The position numbers were made by a program, and so were the translations under genes. Below the pieces are notes generated by a model, which was given only the letters and a program-made list of their open reading frames with translations, made no database searches and had not been told where the DNA came from. This document shows positions 33,484-43,107 of a stretch of DNA of 64,000 bases, in pieces. The stretch covers positions 89,880-153,879 of the forward strand of contig CAJNDS010000382.1 in the NCBI GenBank assembly GCA_905221605.1, written 5' to 3'. The number at the start of each line of letters is the position of its first letter. The stretch's first letter is position 1. The DNA is from Symbiodinium natans. Taxonomy: Eukaryota; Sar; Dinophyceae; Suessiales; Symbiodiniaceae.

Positions 33484-33978
33484 GTCCGCATTTTAGCCAA
33501 CTGATGTGAGCTAAACCCACTCCCTGTAGCATCCTGCAAGATGCCTTCAGGGGGGCCTAAAATGTAACCCTAAGCCCAAACCAGGTAGGCCTTCCTTTAG
33601 TTGGTTCAAGAGGATCTCATGTAGGAATCTCTTTCAGAGGGCTTAAGGGGCCAACCCAGAAAACTTCAAACCCTGCACCCAACCTGTATGCCTAAAACTC
33701 CTAAGCACTCATCTCGACATAGGCCACCTTACCCCTGAACCCTGAACCTTAAACAAGCCCTGAACCCCCAAAGGCCATCTTGAAACCATGAGGCCGCGGA
33801 TCATGTTTCCGGCGCTGGGCTCGGGAGCTGGTTGGCGACCTCAAGGGTTGGTGTGCAGGCTTTAGGGTTGGACTTTGGGTGCTTGAAGGGGTTTTAAGAA
33901 TTCAGGATTTAGAGCTCCTTCAGCGAAAACCACTGGGGTGGGGAAGCAGGCTGTCACTCACATGAGATTACATTATAG

Positions 33979-34185
33979 GCTGGCCCCGACGTTGCACAAT
34001 TCATCTCTGGGGTTGTCTTTGAGGCCATCCTTTCTCGCCCCGCCTGCTCCCCAACTAGACCTGCCTTCTCTGGCCGTGGCGCCGAGGTAATCAAAGCCGG
34101 GCAGCACACACTCATCGATGCTCACAGCTCAGATGGGTTGTCTGCAGATGGGGTTCTGGGCTTCAGCTTAGACCAACAGCCATAA
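33979..34185 (+). CDS. C-terminal exon of an unknown protein
   Basis: After ACATTATAG the frame runs 68 codons to TAA (34,183-34,185), starting AGPDVAQFISGVVFEAILSR and ending VLGFSLDQQP. The next ~750 nt lack the heptamers that fill the introns, consistent with a gene end. No family recognised. Confidence 0.77.
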   Translation, partial: AGPDVAQFISGVVFEAILSRPACSPTRPAFSGRGAEVIKAGQHTLIDAHSSDGLSADGVLGFSLDQQP

Positions 34186-35052
34186 ACCAAAGAAAACGTA
34201 ATAAGCTTGAGGGAGCATTCGCAATCCCCAAACGACCAAAGAGTAAGTTTACAAAATGAATGGGAGTTTTTGTTCGCGCGCTTCATTCGTTTCTTGACAA
34301 ATACTCCATCTGATGCGGGCACAACAAGTATTGTGAACTAGCCCACGGGAACTACACGACAAACTAAGGAAGGACAAATCATCCAAAGTCTTAAAGACTC
34401 TTCTTTGCACTAAGTGTGAAGAAGTTACGAGGAACCTATGAGTGAAGTAAAGAAGAAGCTCGTGGCCGCCGTTAAATTGTGGAAAAGCAGGTCATGCATT
34501 CTTTGTCAAATATTTTGCTTGTTCTATGAGGAATCATCGGCCATGCGAAGATAATTCTCTTCACGCAGTATGAAGGCTGCTGATCTGGTGACTCGAAATG
34601 CGAAGGATTTTTATTTCTTGTTTTCTCAAGTATTCTTGTCTTTCAGTGCAAAGCACCGGCTATGAAAACAAGCCAGTAAATGTGATAGATTCGTTCACTC
34701 GTGACTTCACAATACGAAGCCGCAAAACCGTTAAACCTACCATATTGTACATACATTATCGTAGAATAGTGATACAATAATAAAATATATGTATATGAAC
34801 CAAACCATAACCACAGGTATCGCCACCAGCGATCTCTTGTAACCAACTTTGCGGTCCACGAAATCAAGAGCAACGCTCTAAATATGCCTGTTAAGTTATT
34901 TACGACAGGAACCCCAGAGGGGACAATGATTTAGCCTCACCAAGCAAACTAAAACTAGGGTTTAGGGTGTAATGTGCTAGAACAGTTTATTTCAACCTCC
35001 GGTGCCAGTGCCTAGACCCATGAAGCAGCGCATGCCCAACATCCAAAGCGAC
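34186..35052. other. intergenic, between convergent gene ends
   Basis: Moderately AT-rich unique sequence, almost free of TTTAGGG-type motifs until ~34,955. It separates the + gene ending at 34,185 from the minus-strand gene ending at 35,053. No coding signal seen. Confidence 0.5.
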
Positions 35053-35248
35053 TTAGGCTAAAACAGGCAACTTTAATCTTGGATTGGGGCGGCGGCGCTC
35101 CAAGCAAACTCGGATGTTTGGGTCCGCTATGTTGCGCCAGTCCTGCTCGTGAAGTGTGTGGTCGGTCGCAAACTTCACCCAGCCGCGAATTGTCCGCACC
35201 TGATCCCGTTGTTGGGCCAAATCCAGATGCTTTTTTGCGCACTGGATC
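35053..35248 (-). CDS. C-terminal exon of an unknown protein (minus strand)
   Basis: On minus, acceptor CATTTTCAG precedes IQCAKKHLDLAQQRDQVR, then TIRGWVKFATDHTLHEQDW and RPNPRLKLPVLA to TAA. Charged, protein-like and phase 0 at its start, matching the phase-0 end of the next exon upstream (35,410). A + frame is also open here, but is more hydrophobic and has no good splice limits. Confidence 0.63.
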
Positions 35249-35409
35249 TGAAAATGGGCAGTACGCATATGCGTGCCTTGACGCAACCTTCTAAACCCGA
35301 ACCCCTCTAAACCCTTCTGGACCTTCTGAACCATAAACCCTTAAAGGAAGCTTGTAAAGTGCAAGAGACAGGTCTGTGCCGCCCCCCAGAACTTTGAGCG
35401 CCTCTCTAC

Positions 35410-35441
35410 CTCGAAGAGCAAGGCCACGTTGCGGTTGGCGT
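35410..35441 (-). CDS. internal exon of the same minus-strand gene
   Basis: On minus, TGAAG acceptor and GAG|GTAGAG donor; reads DANRNVALLFE and joins in phase to the 35,248 exon across a 161-nt intron. The + strand also offers an open frame after CCCCCCAG, so strand is not certain. Confidence 0.47.
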
Positions 35442-36078
35442 CTTCAGGGCTTATATAGTATATTCTCAATATTCTCTAATATCATATAATATGATACTTT
35501 ATTACATTACATGAGTATTAGTGTGTATATATATACAACATATATAAATACATATATATATATATATATATTTATTTATTTATTTATTTAATGGCTACCG
35601 CCAGTGCCGCCGACCCCAAATTTTCCAAGGTGGGTGGGGTGGGGGGGGTGGGGGGGGGTGGGGGTGGGGGGGAAGGGCGGAGCAAGCGGAGCGGCGGAGG
35701 GGGCGGGCATGCACTGGAAAGTCAGTCATCTGATCGAGTCTAGAGAGGCAAAGGGCCAGAGGCCCGTAAAACTGTGGGGCCATGAGCCAGTAGGCACAGG
35801 GGCAGGGGACCATCAAGGGCGAGGCCCGTAAAACCAGGTGGCCATGAGTCACTGGCATCGGGGGTTGGGGGGGTGGGGGGTGGGGGGATTGGGGAGTTGG
35901 GAGGGCTGGAGTGGGGGGAGCAAAGATCAGTGATGGTAGGGGGGGCGGGGGGTTTGGGGGGGGTGGGGGGGGTGGGGGCGGAGCAAACGGCCATGAGCGA
36001 GTAGGCACAGGGGCCAGGGACCACCAAGGCAGGGGTGGAGTAAGGGGAGCGTGGATTGGGAAACAGCGGGGCGGAGTA

Positions 36079-36112
<34 letters not shown>

Positions 36113-36245
36113 CGGGTGGAGCCATCTAATCTCTAGAGTCTAGACAGAGGCCGTAAAACTGTGGGGCCATGAGCCAGTAGGCACAGGGCCAGGGGACAGG
36201 TGGCCATCAGCCACTGGCATAGGCGTTGGGGGGGGAGGGTGGGGT
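35442..36245. repeat. AT microsatellites then G-rich minisatellite
   Basis: TATATA/TTTATT tracts to 35,592, then GGGGGTGG-type repeats to 36,245. Three diverged copies of a unit containing GGCCATGAGCCAGTAGGCAC occur at about 35,779, 35,989 and 36,165. Pro-rich minus ORFs are artefacts. Confidence 0.88.
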
Positions 36246-38149
36246 GGGGGAGCAACACGGGAACGTCGACTCCAGAACTTAAGCCTGGACTACAACCAAT
36301 GAGCATCCAGCCGGCTCGTGGAAACGTGGACTCCAGTGCTTAGATTGTACTACAAATCAATGAAAACCAGCCCTTCCCCCCAGTGTACGGCTGCTTCATA
36401 TCAGAAAGGGACGCCTTTCCCAATTGAGCATAACAATCCTCGTTTTCTAGACACGCGCGTATACCTGCAGCATGCTCGCAGTTTTTTTGTTTCTTAGGTT
36501 TCAAGCAACGCTGAACCATCCAAATCTGCGGGCCCCAGCTTTGTCTCAATTCCAGCAACGGCGGACGCAAGCTGGAGGCAATGAGCAAAATGAGCTAGCA
36601 ACAACACGAATCTGCTCATCTGATGCACCTCACCGACACTGCCCCGTAAACATGCGTCTCGTGGCCTGCACAGTGCGAATGCCTTCTTTGCTCGGGCGCG
36701 TTAAGGACTCCACATTGCCAGCCTTCTCCAGGCCTGGGGCATCGACAGAATGCAGCTTCTTGCATGTGGCGAAGGCTGATGCTGTCTTCGCATCAGAGAA
36801 ACATGGGCATAAAGCAATGTCAAGGATTGCCCAGAGAAACGAAAACACCGAACCTGACTTCCTGGGCAAAACAAAAAGTATTTGCGATTGTCTTTCCTAT
36901 GTTCACATTAGTCAGGGTAACTCATAGCAATGGAAACTAGAGTGAAAGCCAGACAAGTCGAGAGGTGCAAATCGTGACATGATTCTGAACTGGCTTGGGG
37001 TAACGAAGCAAGAAGAGGAACGAAGGACCAGGCGTGCAAAAAGCTTGAAGGGCTTTGAAGATGATCAGACATGAAAACGAAGAGCTTCAAGCGTCTTGCG
37101 AAAACAATGCCGCATCAAAACTTGGCAAGCTATAAGGGACTTTAGCGAAGTCCGAATAGACAGACATTTCCGTCTTCAGCAACTAATATTTTCTTTAGTT
37201 TGAGAATATGGCTGCAGGCCAATGCGAAGTTTGTGAGGTTTGAACGTGATTCAAACAAACCACTTTTCGGGGTTGATGGGCTTGACAGTTCGCCTAAGAA
37301 TTGAAATTGAGTTGGCCGGATCGGGATACTGAAACCACATGACATGACGAATGGTAGGGTCTAAGGGAGTGTCATCCCTTCTTCCCGCTTCTGAGGAGAT
37401 GCGACGAGTGGTTGTTGATAGCATGATGCAACGCATGCATGGTCAACAGACAACAAATGAAAATCCGAATGTTGGCTTTGGGTGGTTGATCATGCCCAAT
37501 ACGCCTTTTGATCTCTAACGCAAGAAACATGACTTGACAACAGGTGCTTTCGTGGCTCTGCAGCATGGGCGTGAAGGGTTTTGTCCTGTTCGGTTGGCGC
37601 AAGGAAGATGATTGGTGGCTGCAATGGTGTGATGAATGACCTGTTCGAACGCCCTCCAATGAACTGTCAGCCGCGAAGTCTGTCTTGTTTGTACGACATG
37701 CCAGCTGCAGCTACTTCAATTCTCGGGCATCGTGGCCCCGGCAACAGATGCTCTAGATCGAATGGAATTTTTGTTTCTCAACAGTGTTTTCTGACTGCAT
37801 GACCATGATCCGGCGTAACAGCGGGCTCCTATGCCCTACGCCCGGAGCGGCATCCAGCTGCCGGACTCGGCCGCTCAAGCGGCGGGGCATCTGCTGTGCT
37901 TGGGCGAGGCAGTTGGCCACGCGCAGCCAATCACCGTCCCGCCCCACTGCTTGTTGCACGGCGATTGACAGTGTGCCCTACCAGCCGATGACATCGTAAT
38001 CTGAACTAGTTGCCCTCACGATTTACAGCGCGCATTGCAGCAGACGCATGGGCAAAATCATGACGCTTCAACTTCGCTCTTTCATATCCTGACTGCGTGT
38101 TCTAGCCCAGCATGAAACAAGATGGGACTGATGACGTCACGGTTTTATT
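36246..38149. other. unique sequence without confident genes
   Basis: No heptamers. Begins with two diverged ~59-bp copies (GACTCCAGAACTTAAG at 36,269 and GACTCCAGTGCTTAGA at 36,329). ORFs of 60-150 codons exist on both strands, but none has convincing limits; upstream exons of the minus-strand genes could be here. Confidence 0.4.
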
Positions 38150-38392
38150 CTACGTCACGATTTCATTTGCCACTGTATCCATTGAATACTCCATCCTTGA
38201 TTGCAGCTCATGTACATTTCGTAGCTTCTGTGTGTCATATGCAGCGTTGGCTGCTTCAAGGTTGCTAAGCCTAAGGCTTCTCTGACGCTTGTCGCCAGAA
38301 GTGCGATACGTCTGTTCGTTGCTTTTCACTACTGACCGAACGCGGTTGTTTGAGGTCCGAGTCTCTTGCGCATGCAAGGTGGGAGAGACCCT
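38150..38392 (-). CDS. C-terminal exon of an unknown, probably coiled-coil protein (minus strand)
   Basis: On minus, a long C-rich tract and GTTACCAG precede 80 codons reading RVSPTLHAQETRTSNNRVRS, with a helical part LEAANAAYDTQKLRNVHE, ending MDTVANEIVT-TGA. The pyrimidine tract is the complement of the G-rich repeat at 38,400-38,690. Confidence 0.53.
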   Translation of the reverse strand, partial: RVSPTLHAQETRTSNNRVRSVVKSNEQTYRTSGDKRQRSLRLSNLEAANAAYDTQKLRNVHELQSRMEYSMDTVANEIVT

Positions 38393-38399
38393 CTGGTAA

Positions 38400-38690
38400 C
38401 ACCTAGCTGGGGGGTGCGTGGGTGGGGGGGGGGGGGATTGGGGAGTAAGGGGAGCGGTCAGGGCGGGCGTGGATTGGGAAACAGCGGGGCGGAGTAGGCG
38501 GGAGAGGGGTGGAGTGGAATGGTTGGGAAGGGGAAGATGGTTGGGAAGGGGAAGGGTAGTGGGAGGGGGGGCAGGGGAAGGGGTTGGTGGTGGGAGGTTA
38601 GGGGCAGAAGGCAAGGCCAAGTGGAGAGGTGGAGTGGAATGGTTGGGAAGGGGAAGGGGGAAGAGGTTGCGGTGAGGGCAGGGAGGGTCT
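38400..38690 (+). repeat. G-rich minisatellite
   Basis: GGGAAGGGGAAG and GGTGGAGTGGAATGG units. Shares GTGGATTGGGAAACAGCGG with the other G-rich block (36,047 and 38,469). Confidence 0.85.
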
Positions 38691-39267
38691 TCACTGACGC
38701 CGCCCCGCTGTTGCTGGGGTCGGCGGATATATGTATGTATATGTTGTATGTTTACAATTACGTATTGCTGGGTGTGAGGTTCCAGGGTCTAGGCTTTAAT
38801 CGATAAATGACCTCTGGCGAGTTCGGGCCGAGTTTCGGGCTTGCATATGAGCAGCTTCAGTACTGTTCAGGTGAGTGCGGTAGCTATCTTTGCAGCGCGG
38901 TCCCTGTGTCTGCTCTGAGATGTGGGGGCTTTGTGATTCTTAGATTTAGGGCTGAGAGCTCGCAAGCTCAGATGCACTTGCCAAGATTGATATACTTGTC
39001 AGGTTCAATACCCAACTGCCAGAAGCGGCATGAGTGATCCCGGGTTGTTGACGCGGTGGATATGCCCCTAAAAAAAGCACCTTCAACCCCTAATTAAAGC
39101 AAAACGACCCTAAACCTTCTCACCAAAGTTGAACCTGCATGGGAGCCTCCCAGGCGCATTCCTTTGGCCAGGGACTGAGCATGAGCCGGGATGTGCCTGG
39201 GGCCCTAAGCCCTAAGCTCCCTTCAGTGGTCATATAGTCTCCAAAGTGATGGGTTTGTGTCGAGAAG

Positions 39268-39341
39268 TCAGTCGGATGGTGAGCTCAATGCTCGATGCCC
39301 TTAGCCACCTTCGAGCCCGGATCACACCACCTTGGGCTGCA
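39268..39341 (+). CDS. coding island (internal exon), unknown protein
   Basis: GAGAAG acceptor and GCA|GTTTGG donor; reads SRMVSSMLDALSHLRARI then TPPWAA. An in-frame ATG at 39,250 could make it a first exon. Confidence 0.57.
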
Positions 39342-40537
39342 GTTTGGGCTTACAGGGGAGGCGTAAGGATTTTCGAATGTCTGTAGATTCCATGGCAAAA
39401 GTGACATGCAGCGCCTCCCACATTCCACCCTAAAGCCTGAGCCCTATAAAGCCCAGATATCCTGTAAGATACCTAGAGAGACCCTACATGTACTCCATAC
39501 CCTTAGAAAATGGAAGATACTTCCAGTAATTACACCCTAAACCCGAAGCTTCCTAAAGCCTAGAGCCGATACAAACCCCGCCACTCAGAAAAAACATGAG
39601 ATGTAAGCTACTGGTTCGATCAATACAAATGTGCTTCTCGATGCATTATTGGGAATTGATGGTTACGGTTCGGTTCGATACTCATTTCCTACCGATATCC
39701 GTTCGATAGAGGTGTACTGAACCATTTCCACAGCCTCTCTTAGAATAAACGTCCTTGTAAGGTACAGCTCCCAAACAAAGCGACAAACCCTAGACCCTGA
39801 AACCCCGAACCGGTTGATCCGGAACCATAAACGCCAAGCCCCGCAACCCTACCAACCGTACTAAGCCCAAACCCCCCCAAAGCTCCCAAGTCCTCAACCG
39901 CTCAAACCCAAGAGCCCCAGCCCCTTCCCCCTCCAGCACCAAACCAGAAAAAACCTTCCGAAACCCCCCTATAAACCCCAACCCCCCAAGCTCCATACGC
40001 TGCGTAGTGATATTTGTCTACCCTACAAGCCATAAAGTGCCTGCAAAGCCCTAACCCTACAAAAGCCTCGCTTCACTTCGAAGCTCAAGGTTTCCGCCAC
40101 TCCAGGAAGGCCAGCAGCATGAGAGCCCAGAGAGCGCTAAGCGGCTTTTATTTGAGGCTGTTGGGTTCGGGCTTAGGGCTTAGGGCACGGGAGCTGGGTT
40201 ATTCTGTGCCTAATTGAGGGTAGTGCTTCAGGATTTTCGGGGTTTCGGGTGCTCAGTGTCTAGGCATGTTGTTCGGGCTGTTTTGGTTTGGCTTTGGGGC
40301 CAGTTCAGGGCTTCTAGGGGTGTGAGGGTTGAGGGTTTTTGGGCTTTACCATGGCCCTAAACCCTCCAACCTGTAAGCTGTGAAAGCTGGGCTTCCTCAA
40401 ACCAAGCCCTAAAACCCCCAAGCCAGAAGCTCCAAAGGGATTCAGGGTTAAGGGTTTAAAAGCCGTGAAGCCCGCTCCTAAAGCCTTAACACCCTCCCTA
40501 AAGTCTCCGAAGAACCTCCCAAGAAGCCCCTGGAAAG
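39342..40537. other. heptamer-rich intron-like sequence
   Basis: Degenerate CCCTAAA/TTTAGGG throughout. A coding-like stretch near 40,092-40,140 (FRHSRKASSMRAQRAL) has competing frames. Nothing else confident. Confidence 0.4.
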
Positions 40538-40588
40538 GCCATGTGGGGGGACCTCTGGCGCTTCCCCAAGCGCGTGTCGCGGCCCGAA
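40538..40588 (+). CDS. coding island (internal exon), unknown protein
   Basis: GGAAAG|GCC acceptor and GAA|GC donor enclose 17 codons: AMWGDLWRFPKRVSRPE. Confidence 0.63.
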
Positions 40589-41238
40589 GCGCGCGCCGGG
40601 GAGCTCAGGGTTTCCTTGGTTGGGTGTTTTGGTCGTTGGGTTTGAGTTGAGGGAGGCTTTGGGGAGTTCATTCTCGGGGTTTGGGGCTTTGCGGTGTAGG
40701 GGCTAATGGGCTTGGGGGGTTTGGGATTTAGGCTTGTAGCGTGAGGGTTCCAGGATCTTCTGTTGCCTTGTGTTTTTGCTTGAATAGCTGTTGCTTTTTT
40801 GTGTGTCCGTTCTCGCACAGCAGCAAATGATGCCACAGTTCAGGGATTGGGCATTGAGCTATGCCGTAGACTTGGCTTTGGGTTATTGCACGGGCTGTGA
40901 GTTTCGGCTTTGGGGCGTAGGCCCTACACCCTGTAACCTGAACCCTCAAACCTAACCCTCAATAACATCCCTAAACTCCGTTCAGCTCCAAACCGGATCT
41001 TCGAGTTTACGGGCTGCGCTCCTCAATCTCCAAAGCTGCAACTTAGGGGGCCCTAGGTCTTACTGAGCTTGAGGCTTCTGAGTGCTCAACCTGACATCAT
41101 CCCCTAAACGGTTTGGGGAGGGTTGAAGCAGACTTCGCCCTGAACCCTAAACCGTAAGCCCCAAGCCTGCACCAAAAGCGTCCCCTGGATCCACTAGTGG
41201 GTGGTGGGATTTCCACTAGTGGCTAGCGGGATCCCGAG

Positions 41239-41310
41239 GCCTATGTCCCGGAGAAGACGCGAGAGCACCTGGACCGTCTTGCGAAGCGCGCCTGGAAGGC
41301 TCTGAAGTGA
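41239..41310 (+). CDS. C-terminal exon of an unknown protein
   Basis: CCCGAG|GCC acceptor; 23 codons AYVPEKTREHLDRLAKRA then WKALK to TGA (41,308-41,310). The basic amphipathic end and the stop right after it make a genuine C-terminus likely. Confidence 0.72.
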   Translation, partial: AYVPEKTREHLDRLAKRAWKALK

Positions 41311-41568
41311 GGCTGGCATGATTTATGGCCATTTCCCAACAAAGGGGTCCCCCTAGTATACTCCCAAATACCATAGGCCTTAGTAGAGGAACACCCAAAA
41401 AAGGGTACCCCTATTTTCCAAACCACGAAATCGGCAACATACAAGGAAAGGAAACTGATTATGTGTAGAGTACTTAAAGCCATGTCGCGCACTTCAATCC
41501 AAACATCCCTAAACCCTAGAACCCCAAGTAGCTCCTTTAGCGTCTAGGGTTTAGGGTCTTCAAGTCAG

Positions 41569-41645
41569 GTGGGAGACCGCGGAGCCTGGCTTCAACGCGG
41601 AGAAGGACTGGTCCTTCAGCACTCGGAGCCTTGGAGTCTCTTGGG
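41569..41645 (+). CDS. coding island (internal exon), unknown protein
   Basis: AAGTCAG|G acceptor and TGGG|GTAGCT donor; reads WETAEPGFNAEKDWSFST then RSLGVSW. Confidence 0.67.
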
Positions 41646-42001
41646 GTAGCTTACAGAAGTGGCTGTTGTGGAGTTCAGGGTTTGGGTTTAGGGTTTGGGG
41701 TTTGGGGTTTAGGGTTTAGGAATTCGGCTTTGCAGCAGCTGGTGTTGTAAATGCTCTTTAGGAGGAATGGATTCGGATACCTTACTGATCATCCTAGTTG
41801 AAAGTACTTTTGACCCTCTAGGGCAAACAGAAAGCTCCGAAGGTGGGGCTCAGGGCTTCCAGCCACGTAGAACACCCATCCCCCACGAAAAAAAAGTACA
41901 AGTCTCACCCTAAACCTGAACCTTGAAACCTGTAACCGGGTTGTTTTAGGGGTTTAGGCTTCCGGCTTGACGGCGGCTAAGCTAGAGATTAAACTTTACA
42001 G

Positions 42002-42123
42002 CTTGGGGACCCATTGCCCTGGAGATGAGAGATCTAGAGCGAGAAAGAGGTGTGGAAGAAGCAGAACAAGAGTGCGAGAGCATGTCAGCGCAGGAGCGGG
42101 ATCAGCAGTTCTATGGCAGCTGA
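42002..42123 (+). CDS. coding island, likely C-terminal exon, coiled coil
   Basis: ACTTTACAG acceptor; reads WGPIALEMRDLERERGVE then a Glu-rich helix and ERDQQFYGS to TGA (42,121-42,123). Strong helical composition. If the TGA is a real stop, the gene ends here; a further island at 42,143 argues for caution. Confidence 0.67.
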
Positions 42124-42142
42124 AACGCGCCTGTGCTGATAG

Positions 42143-42205
42143 GCCCAAGCAGTTCACCAGGCTCCCGGTGCGATTCGGGCCCGAAGGCCTTCTTCAAGCT
42201 TGTCG
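42143..42205 (+). CDS. coding-like island, frame unresolved
   Basis: TGATAG|GCC acceptor and TCG|GTGAGT donor. One frame reads AQAVHQAPGAIRARRPSS, another PKQFTRLPVRFGPEGLLQ. Confidence 0.35.
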
Positions 42206-42352
42206 GTGAGTTTAGGTTTAGGTGAGATTAGGGGTGAAGGATGAGGGATTTACGGTTTCAAGATTAAACCCACAAGCCCCAAGCTCCAACTGAAGAAGCC
42301 TCAAACCTTGAAACCAAGCCCAGTGAGTCCATCACCAGGGCTTTAGGGTTGA

Positions 42353-42432
42353 GGGTTCAGGGCTTAGGGCTTAGGGTTCAGGGTTCAGGGTTCAGGGTTC
42401 AGGGTTCAGGGTTTAGGGTTTAGGGTTTAGGG
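42353..42432 (+). repeat. mixed heptamer array (TTCAGGG/TTTAGGG)
   Basis: Eleven or so copies in a row; the middle ones are TTCAGGG, the outer ones TTTAGGG or CTTAGGG, showing variant spread by local duplication. Confidence 0.9.
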
Positions 42433-42624
42433 TGCTCTTGCACGCCGAGTCTTGAATGAGAAGAGGGTGGAGCACGCGACCAAACCACTAAACCCCAAAA
42501 CCCTCAAAACCCTCAAAACCCTAGATCCAAAAACCCTCCAATCCCTAAAAACCCTAAAACCAACAACCCTCAAATCCCTAAAAGCCCTAAAGCCTTAAAC
42601 AGCTTCTCAGGGCTTAGGGTCAAG

Positions 42625-42710
42625 GTTCCCGAGGCGGCTTGGGCCTGAGGTGCTTCCTGCCAGCTTCAAAGCCAAGCCTGGCCTTTCTGCTGAAAATGGA
42701 GCGAAGAAAG
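42625..42710 (+). CDS. coding island, unknown protein
   Basis: TCAAG|G acceptor and AAAG|GTAGCT donor. One frame reads PRRLGPEVLPASFKAKPG and stays open to a stop at 42,901; a second is also open to the donor. Confidence 0.5.
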
Positions 42711-43107
42711 GTAGCTTCTGCAGAGATTTTTTAGAACGTATAGGGTTTTGGATCGATGTTTGGACCATAGGGCTTCGGGCCGGTTTGTTCCCTCCGCTGT
42801 GGTTGAATCAACTTCGTCCTGCAGTGCTGATGCTTGCCAGAGGCCATGAGTGGGAATCGTACGCAGTCAGCAGATCGCTTGGGAAACTTGCTGGCATGTA
42901 GTCTTTATTGTACATGTACACATCTGGCAAATCATGGGCTGAGCTTGGGCTCAAGTTGCATGACGAACATCGTTGGAGATGGTTTCCGTGCCCACATGAA
43001 CGTTGCTTAAAAATAGCAAGAAAAGCTGCACTATCCTGCGAACGAACACCCCCATAAATATTCGAGCGCATGCGCTGTTCTGCTTCGTTGCCCAGTTTTG
43101 TGAATTC

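Noticed and set aside
35595-36125. 176-codon proline-rich minus ORF
   Set aside because: Direct translation of a G-rich minisatellite; no other sequence complexity.
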